The position numbers were made by a program, and so were the translations under genes. A stretch of 64,000 nucleotides of DNA from Paenibacillus xylanilyticus. Lineage in GTDB: Bacteria; Bacillota; Bacilli; Paenibacillales; Paenibacillaceae. The notes beneath the pieces were generated by a model. That model ran no database searches and was not told the DNA's origin. It was given only the letters and a program-made list of their open reading frames with translations. Position 1 is the first letter of the stretch. Each line of letters opens with the position of its first letter. The stretch spans positions 2,367,001 through 2,431,000 of the forward strand of contig NZ_CP044310.1 in NCBI RefSeq assembly GCF_009664365.1, read 5' to 3'. This document shows, piece after piece, positions 26,726 through 35,750 of this stretch.

Positions 26726-27958
26726 TTAGCAACGAACTGGCGGCTCATAATAGTCGCTGTACATGGTTCGTGTGTCCGTCTGCTCATAAGAGAGGGCATA
26801 TGCTGCTTGTGCCTGCACATCAAGCTCCAGCTGATTGTGAGTAAAGGCAGACGGTTTCAGCACAACAGGCAGGGACGAGGCCGTTTTCATCTGTTTCAAG
26901 AGACTTTGTCCCCGTGAATTGAATCCAAGGACACGAAGATAACCAGGGCCTTCCGCAAGCTTGTCCGGGGTAAATTCAGCCTTGGCATGATTCAACAGAA
27001 TATGGGTCAACATTCGCTGCAGCTTGGTGCGCGTGTACCGCTTGGTTTTGAGTGCATCCAGCAGCGATTCGACCGTTGGCTCCGGAAGCTGGGCCAGTGT
27101 GCGGAGCAGCCTGTGCTCCAATCCTTCCGTGACTTCGGCGACATTTGCCAGCTCGGAGGCACGGCGGGTCGCCGCGGTGTGCAGCAGCGGCTGGGCGAAG
27201 CGCTCCCAGTGCACGGGAGCGCGTCCTGCTTGCCATTCGCGCTGCAGAATGGCAAGTGTTGCCGCCGGCACGTACGGCGCGGCGGCTTGGGGCCCGTCCG
27301 CCATCAGCAGGCGGCGGACGGCTGTTGCACTGGCGATCGCCCCCGGTCCGGGCGTCGCCTCATGATACGCGGCACCGGTGCGTGCCGTCGTCAAGGGCTG
27401 GATCGCGCTGCCGAGTCGTTCCAGCGCGATCAGGTAGTGCAGCCCAAGCGAATTGTTGGGCTGCCCGAGCAGTGCGGCGGCGGCAACTTCGCTCACGCCG
27501 CCGGGCGCCAGCGCTGCCGCAGCGCCTGCGTACGCGGCGGGGTAGCTGGCGCCTTCCCGCAGGCGGCGCGCGATGTTCTCGCGCAGCCCTGCGGGCTCCA
27601 CAGCCAGCACGCGCGCAATGCGCTGCAGGCTGTCCAGGTCGCCGGACTCGCTGCCGAAGCAGAGCGAGTCCACGACCCCGGTGCGGTGCAGCAGCGAGAC
27701 CGCACCGAAGGCAAACCATTCCGCCGGTTGTACCGCATAGGCAACCGGCAGCTCAATCACCAGATCGGCGCCTGCGTGCAGCGCCATCTCCGTACGAGCC
27801 CTTTTGCCCACAATGGCGGGTTCCCCCCGCTGGAGAAAAGGGCCGCTCATGACGGCCACAAGGGCATCTGCACCGCTTAGCCGTCTGGCTTCATTTAAGT
27901 GATAGACATGTCCGTTATGCAGCGGATTATATTCAACAATTACACCTACAGCTTTCAT
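26726..27958 (-). CDS. tmcAL: tRNA(Met) cytidine acetate ligase TmcAL (YlbM)
   Basis: This 410-residue nucleotidyltransferase-fold enzyme uses ATP and acetate to acetylate the wobble cytidine of elongator tRNA-Met. The N-terminus carries the HxGH-type motif YNPLHNGH (residues 10-17), then VMSGPFLQRGEPA and LVIELPVAYAVQPAEWFA. GAAAGGAG precedes the ATG at 27958. The stretch of roughly 27,150-27,720 is far more GC-rich than the surroundings and encodes Ala/Gly-rich sequence (AAALAPGGVSEVAAAALLG), although the frame is intact. Position between ylbL and yceD matches B. subtilis ylbM. Confidence 0.93.
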   Translation of the reverse strand: MKAVGVIVEYNPLHNGHVYHLNEARRLSGADALVAVMSGPFLQRGEPAIVGKRARTEMALHAGADLVIELPVAYAVQPAEWFAFGAVSLLHRTGVVDSLCFGSESGDLDSLQRIARVLAVEPAGLRENIARRLREGASYPAAYAGAAAALAPGGVSEVAAAALLGQPNNSLGLHYLIALERLGSAIQPLTTARTGAAYHEATPGPGAIASATAVRRLLMADGPQAAAPYVPAATLAILQREWQAGRAPVHWERFAQPLLHTAATRRASELANVAEVTEGLEHRLLRTLAQLPEPTVESLLDALKTKRYTRTKLQRMLTHILLNHAKAEFTPDKLAEGPGYLRVLGFNSRGQSLLKQMKTASSLPVVLKPSAFTHNQLELDVQAQAAYALSYEQTDTRTMYSDYYEPPVRC

Positions 27959-28124
27959 CAGCGTGCACTCCTTTCAATAACAAGGTTGTGTATGTACAAT
28001 ACCTGACTGGGGATTTTGTTCAAATGGGTCGTTTAATGTCATTACTGCTTCACCGAGCAGAAACGTCTTGCTTAATAATAGGGGATACGAGCGTCGTTAT
28101 TCAAATAAAAGCGTTAAGAAAACG

Positions 28125-28170
28125 CCAAAAAAGCACGGTGTCGCATTCGGATGAATACGGTCCGTGCTTT
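28125..28170 (-). terminator. Rho-independent terminator after hmp
   Basis: On the minus strand AAAGCACGG pairs with CCGTGCTTT, followed by TTTTTT, about 45 nt past the hmp stop codon. A smaller GCGTT/AACGC hairpin lies just beyond. Confidence 0.8.
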
Positions 28171-28215
28171 CAGGTGAGTCATGGATGGTCCATTATTATT
28201 ACTTCTGGAGATAAA

Positions 28216-29454
28216 TTAAATGGCTTCCGACGCAGGAATCAGGTTTGTTTTGGGTCCAAAGAACTCATAATGAATATTCTCAGGTGAAACGCCAATCTCG
28301 CCTAGTGCCGCATACATCGCCTGCATAAAGAGGACAGAACCGGTCAAATAGTATTCGGATTCCAGAGGCTCGCGGATCAGCTGTGACAGCCAGGCTGCGT
28401 CAATATAACCCTCTCTGTGAAAACGCGATTGCTCGCGGTCATCTGGGGTCGGTTGTGCATAACAATAAAATGCCTGTATGTTCTCATGCTGTTCAGCCAA
28501 TGTATTTACATGATCACGAAAAGCATGAACTTCGCCATTCAGGGCAGCATGAACAAAAGTGACGGAACGCTGGACATGACTGTCAACCAGCGTGTTCAAC
28601 ATGCTGATCATCGGAGTGAGCCCAACGCCACCACTTAATAATACGACATTGCGTGAATCCTCCGTGTTCAGTGTGAAATCGCCCGCAGGAGCAGACAATT
28701 CGACCAAGCTTCCTTCTGTGATATGATTATGCAGATAGGTCGATATAACACCATCCGGCCGTTCCATCCGAGCACTCTCACGTTTAACGGAAATACGATA
28801 ATACGGTTTTCCTGGAGCTTCCGAAAGGCTGTACTGTCTAATTTGGGCATATGCATTCCCCTCGGGTTTCATCCGGAGGCTGATATACTGTCCAGGTAGA
28901 TATGTGGCTATGGGCTTGCCGTCCGTTGGCATTAGATAAAAGGAAGTAATCAGGTCGCTTTCCTTCACCTTTCTAGCAACCCGGAAGGATCGGAAACCTT
29001 CCCAGCCGCCGTTTTGGTTCTCGCTCGCTGTGTACAGGTCCTTCTCTAATCCGATAAAGACACCCGCAATGACATTGTAGGCGTCTGCCCACGCAGCAAT
29101 AATCTCCTCGGTCGCAGCATCACCCAGCACATCCTTGATCGCTTTCAGCAAATACGTGCCCACGATTTCGTATTGTTCCGGGGCGATGCCAAGGCTGCGG
29201 TGTTTGTGCGCGACTTGGTGCACGGCTGGCAGGACTGCGGCGAGATTATCAATATGCAGGGCGGCAGCGTATACCATGTTGGCAAGAGCGGCCTGCTGCC
29301 GTCCCTGTTTTTGGTTCGCGTGATTGAAAATATTCAGCAGTTCGTGATGATGTGCAAACATCGTTTTATAGAAATGGCTGGTAATGGCTTCGCCGTGAAC
29401 TTCAAGTACAGGTACGGTGGATTTGATCACTCGAATTGTATTTTCGCTTAACAT
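28216..29454 (-). CDS. hmp: Flavohaemoprotein (nitric oxide dioxygenase)
   Basis: This 412-residue enzyme oxidises nitric oxide to nitrate using O2 and NAD(P)H. The globin domain covers residues 1-140, with proximal His85 in VAHKHRSLGI and distal Tyr29 and Gln53. The FAD domain has RQYSLSEAPG near 205, and the NAD domain has LLSGGVGLTPMISML near 270. All catalytic residues are present. Translation begins after TAGGAGGAAAAATCC. An Fnr/CRP-type dyad sits exactly 41.5 bp before a predicted transcription start, so induction under low oxygen or nitrosative conditions is likely. The gene interrupts the tmcAL-yceD neighbourhood. Confidence 0.95.
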   Translation of the reverse strand: MLSENTIRVIKSTVPVLEVHGEAITSHFYKTMFAHHHELLNIFNHANQKQGRQQAALANMVYAAALHIDNLAAVLPAVHQVAHKHRSLGIAPEQYEIVGTYLLKAIKDVLGDAATEEIIAAWADAYNVIAGVFIGLEKDLYTASENQNGGWEGFRSFRVARKVKESDLITSFYLMPTDGKPIATYLPGQYISLRMKPEGNAYAQIRQYSLSEAPGKPYYRISVKRESARMERPDGVISTYLHNHITEGSLVELSAPAGDFTLNTEDSRNVVLLSGGVGLTPMISMLNTLVDSHVQRSVTFVHAALNGEVHAFRDHVNTLAEQHENIQAFYCYAQPTPDDREQSRFHREGYIDAAWLSQLIREPLESEYYLTGSVLFMQAMYAALGEIGVSPENIHYEFFGPKTNLIPASEAI

Positions 29455-29534
29455 GGATTTTTCCTCCTATAAATGGATTGACGAATTAGATGGATACCCT
29501 TGCGCCATGGATCTATTATGCGTGGCACATAGCA

Positions 29535-29578
29535 AGTATAGATAGGGTCTAAAGGGGGACGTGTGATCTACATCACAC
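29535..29578 (-). promoter_or_regulatory. Fnr-type site and promoter of hmp
   Basis: GTGTGATCTACATCACAC (29561-29578) is a TGTGA-N6-TCACA dyad, the Fnr/CRP-family consensus in Bacillales. On the minus strand a TATACT hexamer occupies 29540-29535. Counting it as -12 to -7 places the start at about 29528 and the dyad centre at -41.5, the class-II activator position. No convincing -35 is present, as expected for an activator-dependent promoter. Confidence 0.75.
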
Positions 29579-29623
29579 GAATAATTAAGGAAATGTGTCC
29601 GTCAAGCAAGTAAAAGGATTAGC

Positions 29624-29653
29624 TTGTCGTATGGCGGAGAGAAAGTTTATAAT
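29624..29653 (+). promoter_or_regulatory. Upstream promoter of yceD-rpmF
   Basis: TTGTCG (29624-29629) and TATAAT (29648-29653) are separated by 18 bp. This is a plausible vegetative promoter in front of the yceD operon. Confidence 0.55.
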
Positions 29654-29716
29654 GCGGAAGAGTGTTTTTATCGTTCGGGTATCTTTCTTTCCCAAAAGGG
29701 TGTAAAGTTAAAAGTG

Positions 29717-29746
29717 TTGACAAACGTCTTGGAAAATCGGTATAAT
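29717..29746 (+). promoter_or_regulatory. Main promoter of yceD-rpmF
   Basis: TTGACA (29717-29722) and TATAAT (29741-29746), both perfect, are separated by 18 bp. The expected start near 29753 gives a leader of about 155 nt. The 29455-29908 gap otherwise holds the hmp control region and AT-rich sequence. Confidence 0.8.
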
Positions 29747-29908
29747 GATTTTTGTTTGTTAAGTCAATTTCATAATACTTTTAACGATGAATCGTCAGAA
29801 TACATACAGTCAAGATATGAAGTGCATAACGATCAGACTTGATCTGTATAACTGCCGTATAGCATTTAACCTGAATTATGAAATTGGTTTCGTTTGGAGT
29901 GATGGGAA

Positions 29909-30415
29909 ATGTTATTGCCATTTCGCAAAGTGGCTATCAGTGACCGACCCCTGCAGTTCAATGAACAGTGGGATATTCAGGAACTGATTTCTAACCGACA
30001 AGATATCACAGCCGTTACCCCGCTGACTGCGGATTTATCTGCAGAACAAGCAACGGGGGGCGTGGTGGATGTTCATGGCAAAGTGTCAGCAGGAGTGGAC
30101 ATGTTGTGCTCACGTTGTCTCAAGCCGATTAGTGAACATCTTCATATTGATTTTCATGAGCAATTCAAGCAGGGAGAACAGCCGGAGGACTTGCCTGAAG
30201 AAGATGATACTGTCTATGTGGATGGAGAGGACATCGATCTGAAGCTATATGCCGAGGAAGCTTTTCTGCTGCACCTACCGTTTATACCGCTATGCAGCGA
30301 TACATGCAAAGGGCTATGTCCAAAGTGTGGCCATGAGCTGAACGAGGGTGACTGCGGTTGCGATAACGAAGTTATCGACCCGCGGCTTGCAGGGCTCAAG
30401 GATTTTTTTAAATGA
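29909..30415 (+). CDS. yceD: YceD-family protein (DUF177, YlbN)
   Basis: This 168-residue protein of the DUF177 family is associated with 23S rRNA accumulation and almost always encoded next to rpmF. Four cysteine motifs may bind zinc (LCSRCLKPI near 67, and CKGLCPKCGHELNEGDCGC near 135). The middle is acidic (QPEDLPEEDDTVYVDGED). The ATG lies after TTTGGAGTGATGGGAA. It is followed by rpmF after 63 nt, sharing tandem promoters upstream. The gene corresponds to B. subtilis ylbN. Confidence 0.88.
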   Translation: MLLPFRKVAISDRPLQFNEQWDIQELISNRQDITAVTPLTADLSAEQATGGVVDVHGKVSAGVDMLCSRCLKPISEHLHIDFHEQFKQGEQPEDLPEEDDTVYVDGEDIDLKLYAEEAFLLHLPFIPLCSDTCKGLCPKCGHELNEGDCGCDNEVIDPRLAGLKDFFK

Positions 30416-30478
30416 GCAAATGAAAATCTAGTGTAACAACTACCTGCAAAGGTTGATTTTGATAAGGAGGTGGGAATA

Positions 30479-30652
30479 ATGGCAGTACCTCAACGGAGAA
30501 CGTCCAAGACGCGTCGCGACAAACGTCGCACTCACTTTAAATTGGCTGTACCGGGCATGGTGAAATGTGAACAATGCGGCGAATTGAAGCTTGCTCACCA
30601 CGTGTGCAAAGTGTGCGGAACGTACAAAGCAAGAGAGATCATCTCTCAATAA
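30479..30652 (+). CDS. rpmF: 50S ribosomal protein L32
   Basis: This 57-residue L32 is of the zinc-binding type, with cysteines at 30, 33, 43 and 46 ([19 protein letters not shown]). The start [19 protein letters not shown] is typical. AAGGAGG ends 8 nt before the ATG at 30479. An in-frame GTG inside that site is not a start. A strong terminator follows, so fapR is transcribed separately. Confidence 0.97.
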   Translation: MAVPQRRTSKTRRDKRRTHFKLAVPGMVKCEQCGELKLAHHVCKVCGTYKAREIISQ

Positions 30653-30664
30653 TAGTTAGACATC

Positions 30665-30701
30665 AAGTAGTACTTCATTTCGATGAGGTACTACTTTTTT
30701 T
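30665..30701 (+). terminator. Rho-independent terminator after rpmF
   Basis: AAGTAGTACTTCAT pairs with ATGAGGTACTACTT across TTCG and continues into a T run. Confidence 0.9.
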
Positions 30702-30832
30702 GAATGTTCAAATTCATGTTTGTGTTAAGGGCCGGGATGACTTCGGTTGATTGTTTCAAGAAGAAAGATTCGTAGAATGCAGGAGAGCGGCTGTTTAGCA
30801 GAGAGTGGTTTTTGCCCGCCCAGTCTTTCTTT

Positions 30833-30876
30833 TTGACACAGGATGAGATATACTATGCTTTAGTACCAGGTTCTAA
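30833..30876 (+). promoter_or_regulatory. fapR promoter with FapR operator
   Basis: TTAGTACCAGGTTCTAA (30860-30876) matches the conserved TTAGTACC...TCTTAA-type 17-bp FapR box. It lies just downstream of TTGACA (30833-30838) and a TATGCT hexamer (30854-30859, spacing only 15). Binding here would block the promoter, giving malonyl-CoA-responsive autoregulation of the whole fapR-fab operon. The leader also holds a hairpin, CCTCTGA-AGA-TCAGAGG (30924-30940). Confidence 0.75.
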
Positions 30877-31014
30877 GATTTGGGGTTACATAGAGAAGAA
30901 CCATGAATTCGTATGTTGAATGACCTCTGAAGATCAGAGGCTCCATTATAGAGAACGAAGTGAAATGATAGAACGGACCTGCAGGGGACGCTTTCTTATA
31001 CGATACAGCGGGGG

Positions 31015-31617
31015 GTGTCAGGCATCGAACGTGTACCGAAGAGACAGAGGCAGCAGCAATTGACCAAAATGATCGAAGACAATCCGTTTGTGACGGATCA
31101 GGAACTTACGCGCCAATTGAAGGTGAGTATTCAAACGATTCGCCTCGACCGTCTGGAGCTGGGAATTCCTGAGCTTCGTGAACGAATGAAACTGATGGCA
31201 GAGCGTTCGTATGACCAGGTACGCTCGCTGCCTCTGCATGAGATTATCGGTGATATTGTAGATTTGCAGCTGGACAAAAGTGGAATCTCCTTGTTTGAGA
31301 TCAAGGAAGAGCATGTATTTTCGAGAACGGGAATTGCTCGTGGTCACTATGTATTTGCCCAGGCTAACTCCCTGGCCGTCGCTGTCATTAATGACGAGAT
31401 TGCATTGACGGCTTCGGCCGATATTCGATTTGTTCGTTCAGTTCATCTGGCCGAGAAATGTATTGCGAAAGCGTATGTGAGATCGATCTCGGGTCAAAAG
31501 GGAAAAGCAAAAGTTGAAGTGTTCACCTATGTAGGTGAGGAAATGGTGTTTCAAGGCAACTTTGTCATCTACCGTTCGGGTGGAGACGACAGCCTAGAGG
31601 GAGGTCATCTGGAATGA
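31015..31617 (+). CDS. fapR: Fatty-acid biosynthesis repressor FapR
   Basis: This 200-residue repressor of lipid synthesis is released by malonyl-CoA. The N-terminal winged helix contains FVTDQELTRQLKVSIQTIRL and DRLELGIPELRERMK. The C-terminal hot-dog domain binds malonyl-CoA (HYVFAQANSLAVAVIN). The start is GTG 31015, preceded by a G-rich run with short spacing. Its stop overlaps the plsX start as ATGA. A FapR box upstream implies that it represses itself and the genes that follow. It sits between rpmF and plsX, inside what is otherwise an E. coli-like gene order. Confidence 0.95.
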   Translation: MSGIERVPKRQRQQQLTKMIEDNPFVTDQELTRQLKVSIQTIRLDRLELGIPELRERMKLMAERSYDQVRSLPLHEIIGDIVDLQLDKSGISLFEIKEEHVFSRTGIARGHYVFAQANSLAVAVINDEIALTASADIRFVRSVHLAEKCIAKAYVRSISGQKGKAKVEVFTYVGEEMVFQGNFVIYRSGGDDSLEGGHLE

Positions 31618-32609
31618 AAATCGTCATTGATGCCATGGGAGGCGATCATGCACCCCAGGCAACGGTAGAAGGTGCAATAGCTGCGGCCACGGAATGGGCA
31701 GATACACAGATCGTGCTTGTTGGCGATGAAGCCAAGCTGGAACCGCTTTTGAATCAGTCAGCGATCAAGCCGGCTAACCTGTCAGTCCGTCATGCTTCGG
31801 AAGTGATCGGTTCGGATGACGAGCCTGTTAAGGCTGTTCGTCGCAAAAAGGATGCTTCCATGGTGGTCGCGGGCCGCATGCTTAAGGAAGGCGAAGCGGA
31901 TGCCATGATCTCTGCAGGTAATACCGGAGCGCTTATGACAACCGGCTTGCTCGTGGTGGGCCGCATGGAAGGTATTGAACGGCCGGCACTCGCCCCGATG
32001 ATTCCAACAATTGATGATGTTGGGGTACTTGCACTTGACCTGGGTGCCAACATGGATGCCAAGCCCGAACATTTGGCACAATATGGACTTATGGGTAGCT
32101 TATATCGTCAGAAAGTACAAGGAGTCGACTCACCCCGGGTGGGATTGCTCAATGTCGGAACGGAGCCGGGCAAAGGGAACGAACTAACGAAGCACGCATA
32201 TCCGCTGCTGGAGCAGCTACCGATTCGATTTGTCGGTAATGTGGAAGCTCGCGATGTACTTACAGGTGCATGCGACGTGCTTGTCTGTGACGGATTTGCC
32301 GGCAACATATTGCTGAAATCGCTGGAAGGCACAGCAGGTGCCATCTTTGCATTGCTTAAGGAACAGTTCTCATCTTCGTTCAAAAGCAAACTGGCTGCAG
32401 CGGTGCTGATGCCGGAGCTGCGCGGCCTGAAACGGAAACTGGATTATACCGAGCATGGCGGTGCGCCGCTTCTCGGGTTGAGCAGACTGGTAGTGAAGAG
32501 TCATGGATCAGCCGATGGCAATGCGATCAAAAACGCTGTTCGCCAAGCTAGAATTGCAGTGCAGAACCAATTGGTGGAAAGCATATCTAAGGAAATTAGC
32601 GGGAAGTGA
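31614..32609 (+). CDS. plsX: Phosphate acyltransferase PlsX
   Basis: This 331-residue enzyme makes acyl-phosphate from acyl-ACP and phosphate, the first step of Gram-positive phospholipid synthesis. It begins MKIVIDAMGGDHAP, with SAGNTGALM near 102 and CDGFAGNILLKS near 224. It is coupled to fapR by a 4-nt ATGA overlap and to fabH downstream, so acyl-phosphate production is controlled together with fatty-acid elongation. Confidence 0.96.
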   Translation: MKIVIDAMGGDHAPQATVEGAIAAATEWADTQIVLVGDEAKLEPLLNQSAIKPANLSVRHASEVIGSDDEPVKAVRRKKDASMVVAGRMLKEGEADAMISAGNTGALMTTGLLVVGRMEGIERPALAPMIPTIDDVGVLALDLGANMDAKPEHLAQYGLMGSLYRQKVQGVDSPRVGLLNVGTEPGKGNELTKHAYPLLEQLPIRFVGNVEARDVLTGACDVLVCDGFAGNILLKSLEGTAGAIFALLKEQFSSSFKSKLAAAVLMPELRGLKRKLDYTEHGGAPLLGLSRLVVKSHGSADGNAIKNAVRQARIAVQNQLVESISKEISGK

Positions 32610-32617
32610 GTGACGAC

Positions 32618-33607
32618 ATGAATAATTTGCGCCCGGTAGGGGTTATTGGTACAGGTAAATATGTACCGGAGAAAATTTTGACCAACAGTGACCTTGAGAA
32701 AATGGTAGATACCAATGACGAATGGATCGTTAGCCGCACTGGAATCAAGGAACGTCATATCGCAGCTCCGGATCAGGCCACTTCGGACCTGGCATACGAA
32801 GCAGCGATGAAGGCGCTTGAATCTGCTGGAATGACAGGCAGTGATCTGGATCTCATCATCGTAGCCACAATTACGCCAGACTCGGCATTTCCGTCTACGG
32901 CCTGCATTTTGCAGGATAAGCTCGGCGCCAAAGGCGCTGCGGCATTTGATTTGTCCGCTGCATGTTCAGGATTTGTATATGGCCTGGCAACAGCAACCAG
33001 CTTTATCCAAAGCGGCATGTACAACAACGCGCTTGTTATTGGCGCGGATTGTCTATCCCGGATCACGGACTATACAGACCGTAACACATGTGTATTGTTC
33101 GGTGACGGAGCGGGCGCGGTCGTTATTGGTGAAGTTCCTGAAGGTCGCGGATTCAAATCGTTTGACCTTGGAGCGGAAGGTGCTGGTGGCGGCCTGCTTC
33201 AACTAGAGGGCGGCGGTTCCCGTCTGCCTGCATCCGCAGAGACAGTTGAGAATAAAAAACACTACATTTACATGAATGGCCGTGAAGTGTTCAAATTTGC
33301 GGTGCGTGTAATGGGTACAGCAACGGATGAAGTTCTGCGTAAAGCGGAGTTGGAGCGCACGGACGTGGATCTGTTTGTTCCTCATCAGGCCAATATTCGT
33401 ATCATTCAATCCGCTATGCAGCGACTTGAGCTTCCGGAAGAAAAAGTGGTTGTCAACGTAGACAAATACGCCAATACTTCGGCAGCATCCATTCCGCTTG
33501 CTTTGGTGGAGGCAGCAGAAGAGGGCCGCATGAAAGCCGGTGACACCATCTTGATGGTTGGGTTCGGTGGCGGACTGACTTGGGGTGCATCTGTACTCGT
33601 TTGGTAA
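32618..33607 (+). CDS. fabH: 3-oxoacyl-ACP synthase III (KAS III)
   Basis: This condensing enzyme starts fatty-acid synthesis by joining acyl-CoA with malonyl-ACP. The catalytic Cys is in DLSAACSGF (about 116), His in PHQANIRI and Asn in ANTSAASIP. The length is about 329 residues. Two starts compete: ATG 32618, used here, gives the family-like MNNLRPVGVIGTGKYVPE. GTG 32606 overlaps the plsX stop. Neither has a strong ribosome-binding site. Its place between plsX and fabD differs from B. subtilis, where the KAS III genes lie elsewhere. Confidence 0.95.
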   Translation: MNNLRPVGVIGTGKYVPEKILTNSDLEKMVDTNDEWIVSRTGIKERHIAAPDQATSDLAYEAAMKALESAGMTGSDLDLIIVATITPDSAFPSTACILQDKLGAKGAAAFDLSAACSGFVYGLATATSFIQSGMYNNALVIGADCLSRITDYTDRNTCVLFGDGAGAVVIGEVPEGRGFKSFDLGAEGAGGGLLQLEGGGSRLPASAETVENKKHYIYMNGREVFKFAVRVMGTATDEVLRKAELERTDVDLFVPHQANIRIIQSAMQRLELPEEKVVVNVDKYANTSAASIPLALVEAAEEGRMKAGDTILMVGFGGGLTWGASVLVW

Positions 33608-33634
33608 ATTAGTTAGCTGGGAGAGATAAATCTA

Positions 33635-34567
33635 ATGAGCAAAATCGCATTTGTATTTCCCGGACAGGGATCACAGGCTGTAGGCATGGCCAAGGACGCG
33701 TATGAGTCTGTGCCTGCGGCAGCAGAAATTTTCCGTACAGCCGATGATGTGCTGGGCTTCTCGTTGAGCAATCTCGTGTTTGAAGGACCAGAGACTGAGT
33801 TGAAACAGACATCAAATACACAACCGGCTCTGCTCACTGCGAGTATTGCATTGCTTGAGGCTTTTAAAGAAAAAGGGATTGAGCCCGACTATACGGCTGG
33901 ACACAGTCTGGGTGAATACAGTGCGCTCGTTGCAGCGGGCGTGCTGACATTTGCTGACGCCGTGAGCATTGTACGGGCACGTGGTCAGTATATGGAACAA
34001 GCAGTACCAGGCGGGCAAGGAGCAATGGCTGCAGTTCTGGGTGCGGATCGGGAAGCGCTGGGGGTGCTTTGCCGGGACGTATCCGAAACGGGTCACGCGG
34101 TTGAACTTGCTAATATGAACTGTCCGGGTCAAATTGTTATTTCCGGTGTCAAGGAAGGTGTGGCTGCTGTAGCGGAACGGGTGAAGGAAGCTGGCGGCAA
34201 ACGTGCTATTCCACTGGAAGTTAGCGGTCCTTTTCATTCCTCATTGATGAAGGAAGCTGCTGGGAAACTGGCAGAGAAATTGGAGACTGTAACATTCTCG
34301 CCAGCCAAGGTTCCTGTAGTCGCTAATGTGACAGCAAGACCTGTGGAAAATGGACAGGTTCAGCAATTGTTGACGGAACAGGTCTATTCTCCGGTTTTAT
34401 GGGAAGACAGTGTGACATGGCTTATTGAGCAAGGTGTAGATACCTTCGTTGAGATTGGTTCTGGAAGTGTATTGACCGGATTGATTAAAAAAACAGATAA
34501 ATCCGTAAAATTGTACAATGTGAACAGTCTTGAAACGCTTGAAGCTACTGCAGCTGCATTAAAGTGA
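33635..34567 (+). CDS. fabD: Malonyl-CoA:ACP transacylase
   Basis: This 310-residue enzyme loads malonyl groups onto ACP. The signature FPGQGSQAVGM is at the N-terminus, the nucleophile Ser91 is in AGHSLGEYSALV, and the histidine lies in SGPFHSSLM near 205. A GGGAG site precedes the ATG, 27 nt after fabH. It is a standard member of the fab operon controlled by FapR. Confidence 0.96.
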   Translation: MSKIAFVFPGQGSQAVGMAKDAYESVPAAAEIFRTADDVLGFSLSNLVFEGPETELKQTSNTQPALLTASIALLEAFKEKGIEPDYTAGHSLGEYSALVAAGVLTFADAVSIVRARGQYMEQAVPGGQGAMAAVLGADREALGVLCRDVSETGHAVELANMNCPGQIVISGVKEGVAAVAERVKEAGGKRAIPLEVSGPFHSSLMKEAAGKLAEKLETVTFSPAKVPVVANVTARPVENGQVQQLLTEQVYSPVLWEDSVTWLIEQGVDTFVEIGSGSVLTGLIKKTDKSVKLYNVNSLETLEATAAALK

Positions 34568-34604
34568 TTAAATGACAGGTTATTTGGGGAAAGGAGGAAT
34601 TAGG

Positions 34605-35354
34605 TTGTCTAAACCGTTAGAAGGTAAAAACGCACTGGTTACAGGGGCATCTCGCGGAATTGGCCGCAGCATTGCACTTGCTCTGGCTGAAGCTGGTGCG
34701 AATGTAGCCGTAAACTATGCAGGCAGTCAGGCTGCTGCTGAAGAAGTGGCGGAAGAGATTCGTGCCAAGGGAGTTCAGGCCATCACCATTCAGGCCAATG
34801 TTGGAGTAATGGATGAAGCTGAACAAATGGTCAAGACTACTCTTGAAGCCTGGGGCAATGTGGACATTCTGATTAATAATGCAGGGATTACACGTGATAA
34901 TCTGATCATGCGCATGAAAGAGGAAGAGTTTGATCAGGTTATTGAGACCAATCTCAAAGGGGTATTTAACTGCCTCAAAGCCGTTACTCGTCCAATGATG
35001 AAACAACGCTCGGGCAGAATTATCAATATCTCTTCTGTGGTTGGTGTTCTGGGTAATGCCGGACAAGCCAACTATGTTGCTGCAAAGGCAGGGGTCATCG
35101 GTCTGACTAAGGCGTCGGCTCGTGAACTGGCTTCCCGTGGCATCACGGTTAACTGTGTAGCACCAGGGTTCATTGAGACGGACATGACCAAGGAATTGTC
35201 ACAGGAACTCGTAGATGGTATGCTGAGTGGCATTCCGCTGTCCCGACTGGGTCAGCCGGATGAAATTGCCGGAGTTGTTACATTCCTGGCATCGGGAGCT
35301 TCATCGTATATGACAGGGCAGACATTGCACGTCGATGGCGGCATGTACATGTAA
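34605..35354 (+). CDS. fabG: 3-oxoacyl-ACP reductase
   Basis: This NADPH-dependent short-chain reductase of about 249 residues reduces 3-oxoacyl-ACP. The cofactor motif is TGASRGIG, followed by NNAGITRDN, and the active site has Ser (ISSVVG), Tyr and Lys (YVAAKAG). Note that YVAAK preserves YxxxK. I choose TTG 34605, 7 nt after AAAGGAGG. An upstream in-frame start at 34572 would place that site inside the gene. It is followed by acpP after about 150 bp containing GC-rich hairpins. Confidence 0.94.
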   Translation: MSKPLEGKNALVTGASRGIGRSIALALAEAGANVAVNYAGSQAAAEEVAEEIRAKGVQAITIQANVGVMDEAEQMVKTTLEAWGNVDILINNAGITRDNLIMRMKEEEFDQVIETNLKGVFNCLKAVTRPMMKQRSGRIINISSVVGVLGNAGQANYVAAKAGVIGLTKASARELASRGITVNCVAPGFIETDMTKELSQELVDGMLSGIPLSRLGQPDEIAGVVTFLASGASSYMTGQTLHVDGGMYM

Positions 35355-35506
35355 AACGTCCCGGACTTAAATTAATAGTCGGGGAACAGGCGCTGGACGA
35401 TCCGAAATGCCGGAAAAAGGCCGGATTCCCCGGCCGGGAGCCGCATATGTCTTCTATGGCATTTTGCCTGCGATTCTCGTATAATACCAAGGAGGAGGTG
35501 AACCGG

Positions 35507-35740
35507 ATGTCCGATGTATTGGAGCGTGTAAAACGCATCGTCGTCGACCGCTTGGGCGCAGACGAAGCTGAAGTTACACTTGAAGCATCTTTCAAAGAAG
35601 ATTTGGGTGCTGATTCTTTGGATGTAGTAGAATTGGTCATGGAATTGGAAGATGAATTCGATTTGGAAATCTCTGATGAAGATGCAGAAAAAATCACGAC
35701 CGTAGGTGAAGTTGTAAACTACATACAATCTCATACCTAA
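35507..35740 (+). CDS. acpP: Acyl carrier protein
   Basis: This 77-residue acidic acyl carrier protein has its phosphopantetheine site at Ser37 in [31 protein letters not shown] precedes ATG 35507. A TATAAT hexamer at 35480-35485, though without a strong -35, may give it extra transcription, as is common for this abundant protein. A GC-rich stem-loop region (35400-35450) lies before it, and a strong hairpin after it. Confidence 0.97.
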   Translation: MSDVLERVKRIVVDRLGADEAEVTLEASFKEDLGADSLDVVELVMELEDEFDLEISDEDAEKITTVGEVVNYIQSHT

Positions 35741-35750
35741 AGTCAATTCA

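Noticed and set aside
26987..27880. Large open frame antisense to tmcAL
   Set aside because: It is open only because the segment is GC-rich and stop codons are rare. No start signal or domain is present.
27988..28287. 99-codon frame between tmcAL and hmp
   Set aside because: It runs across the hmp terminator and into the hmp coding sequence in antisense.
29624..29842. 72-codon frame upstream of yceD
   Set aside because: It begins within a promoter -35 element, spans a second promoter and lacks a ribosome-binding site.
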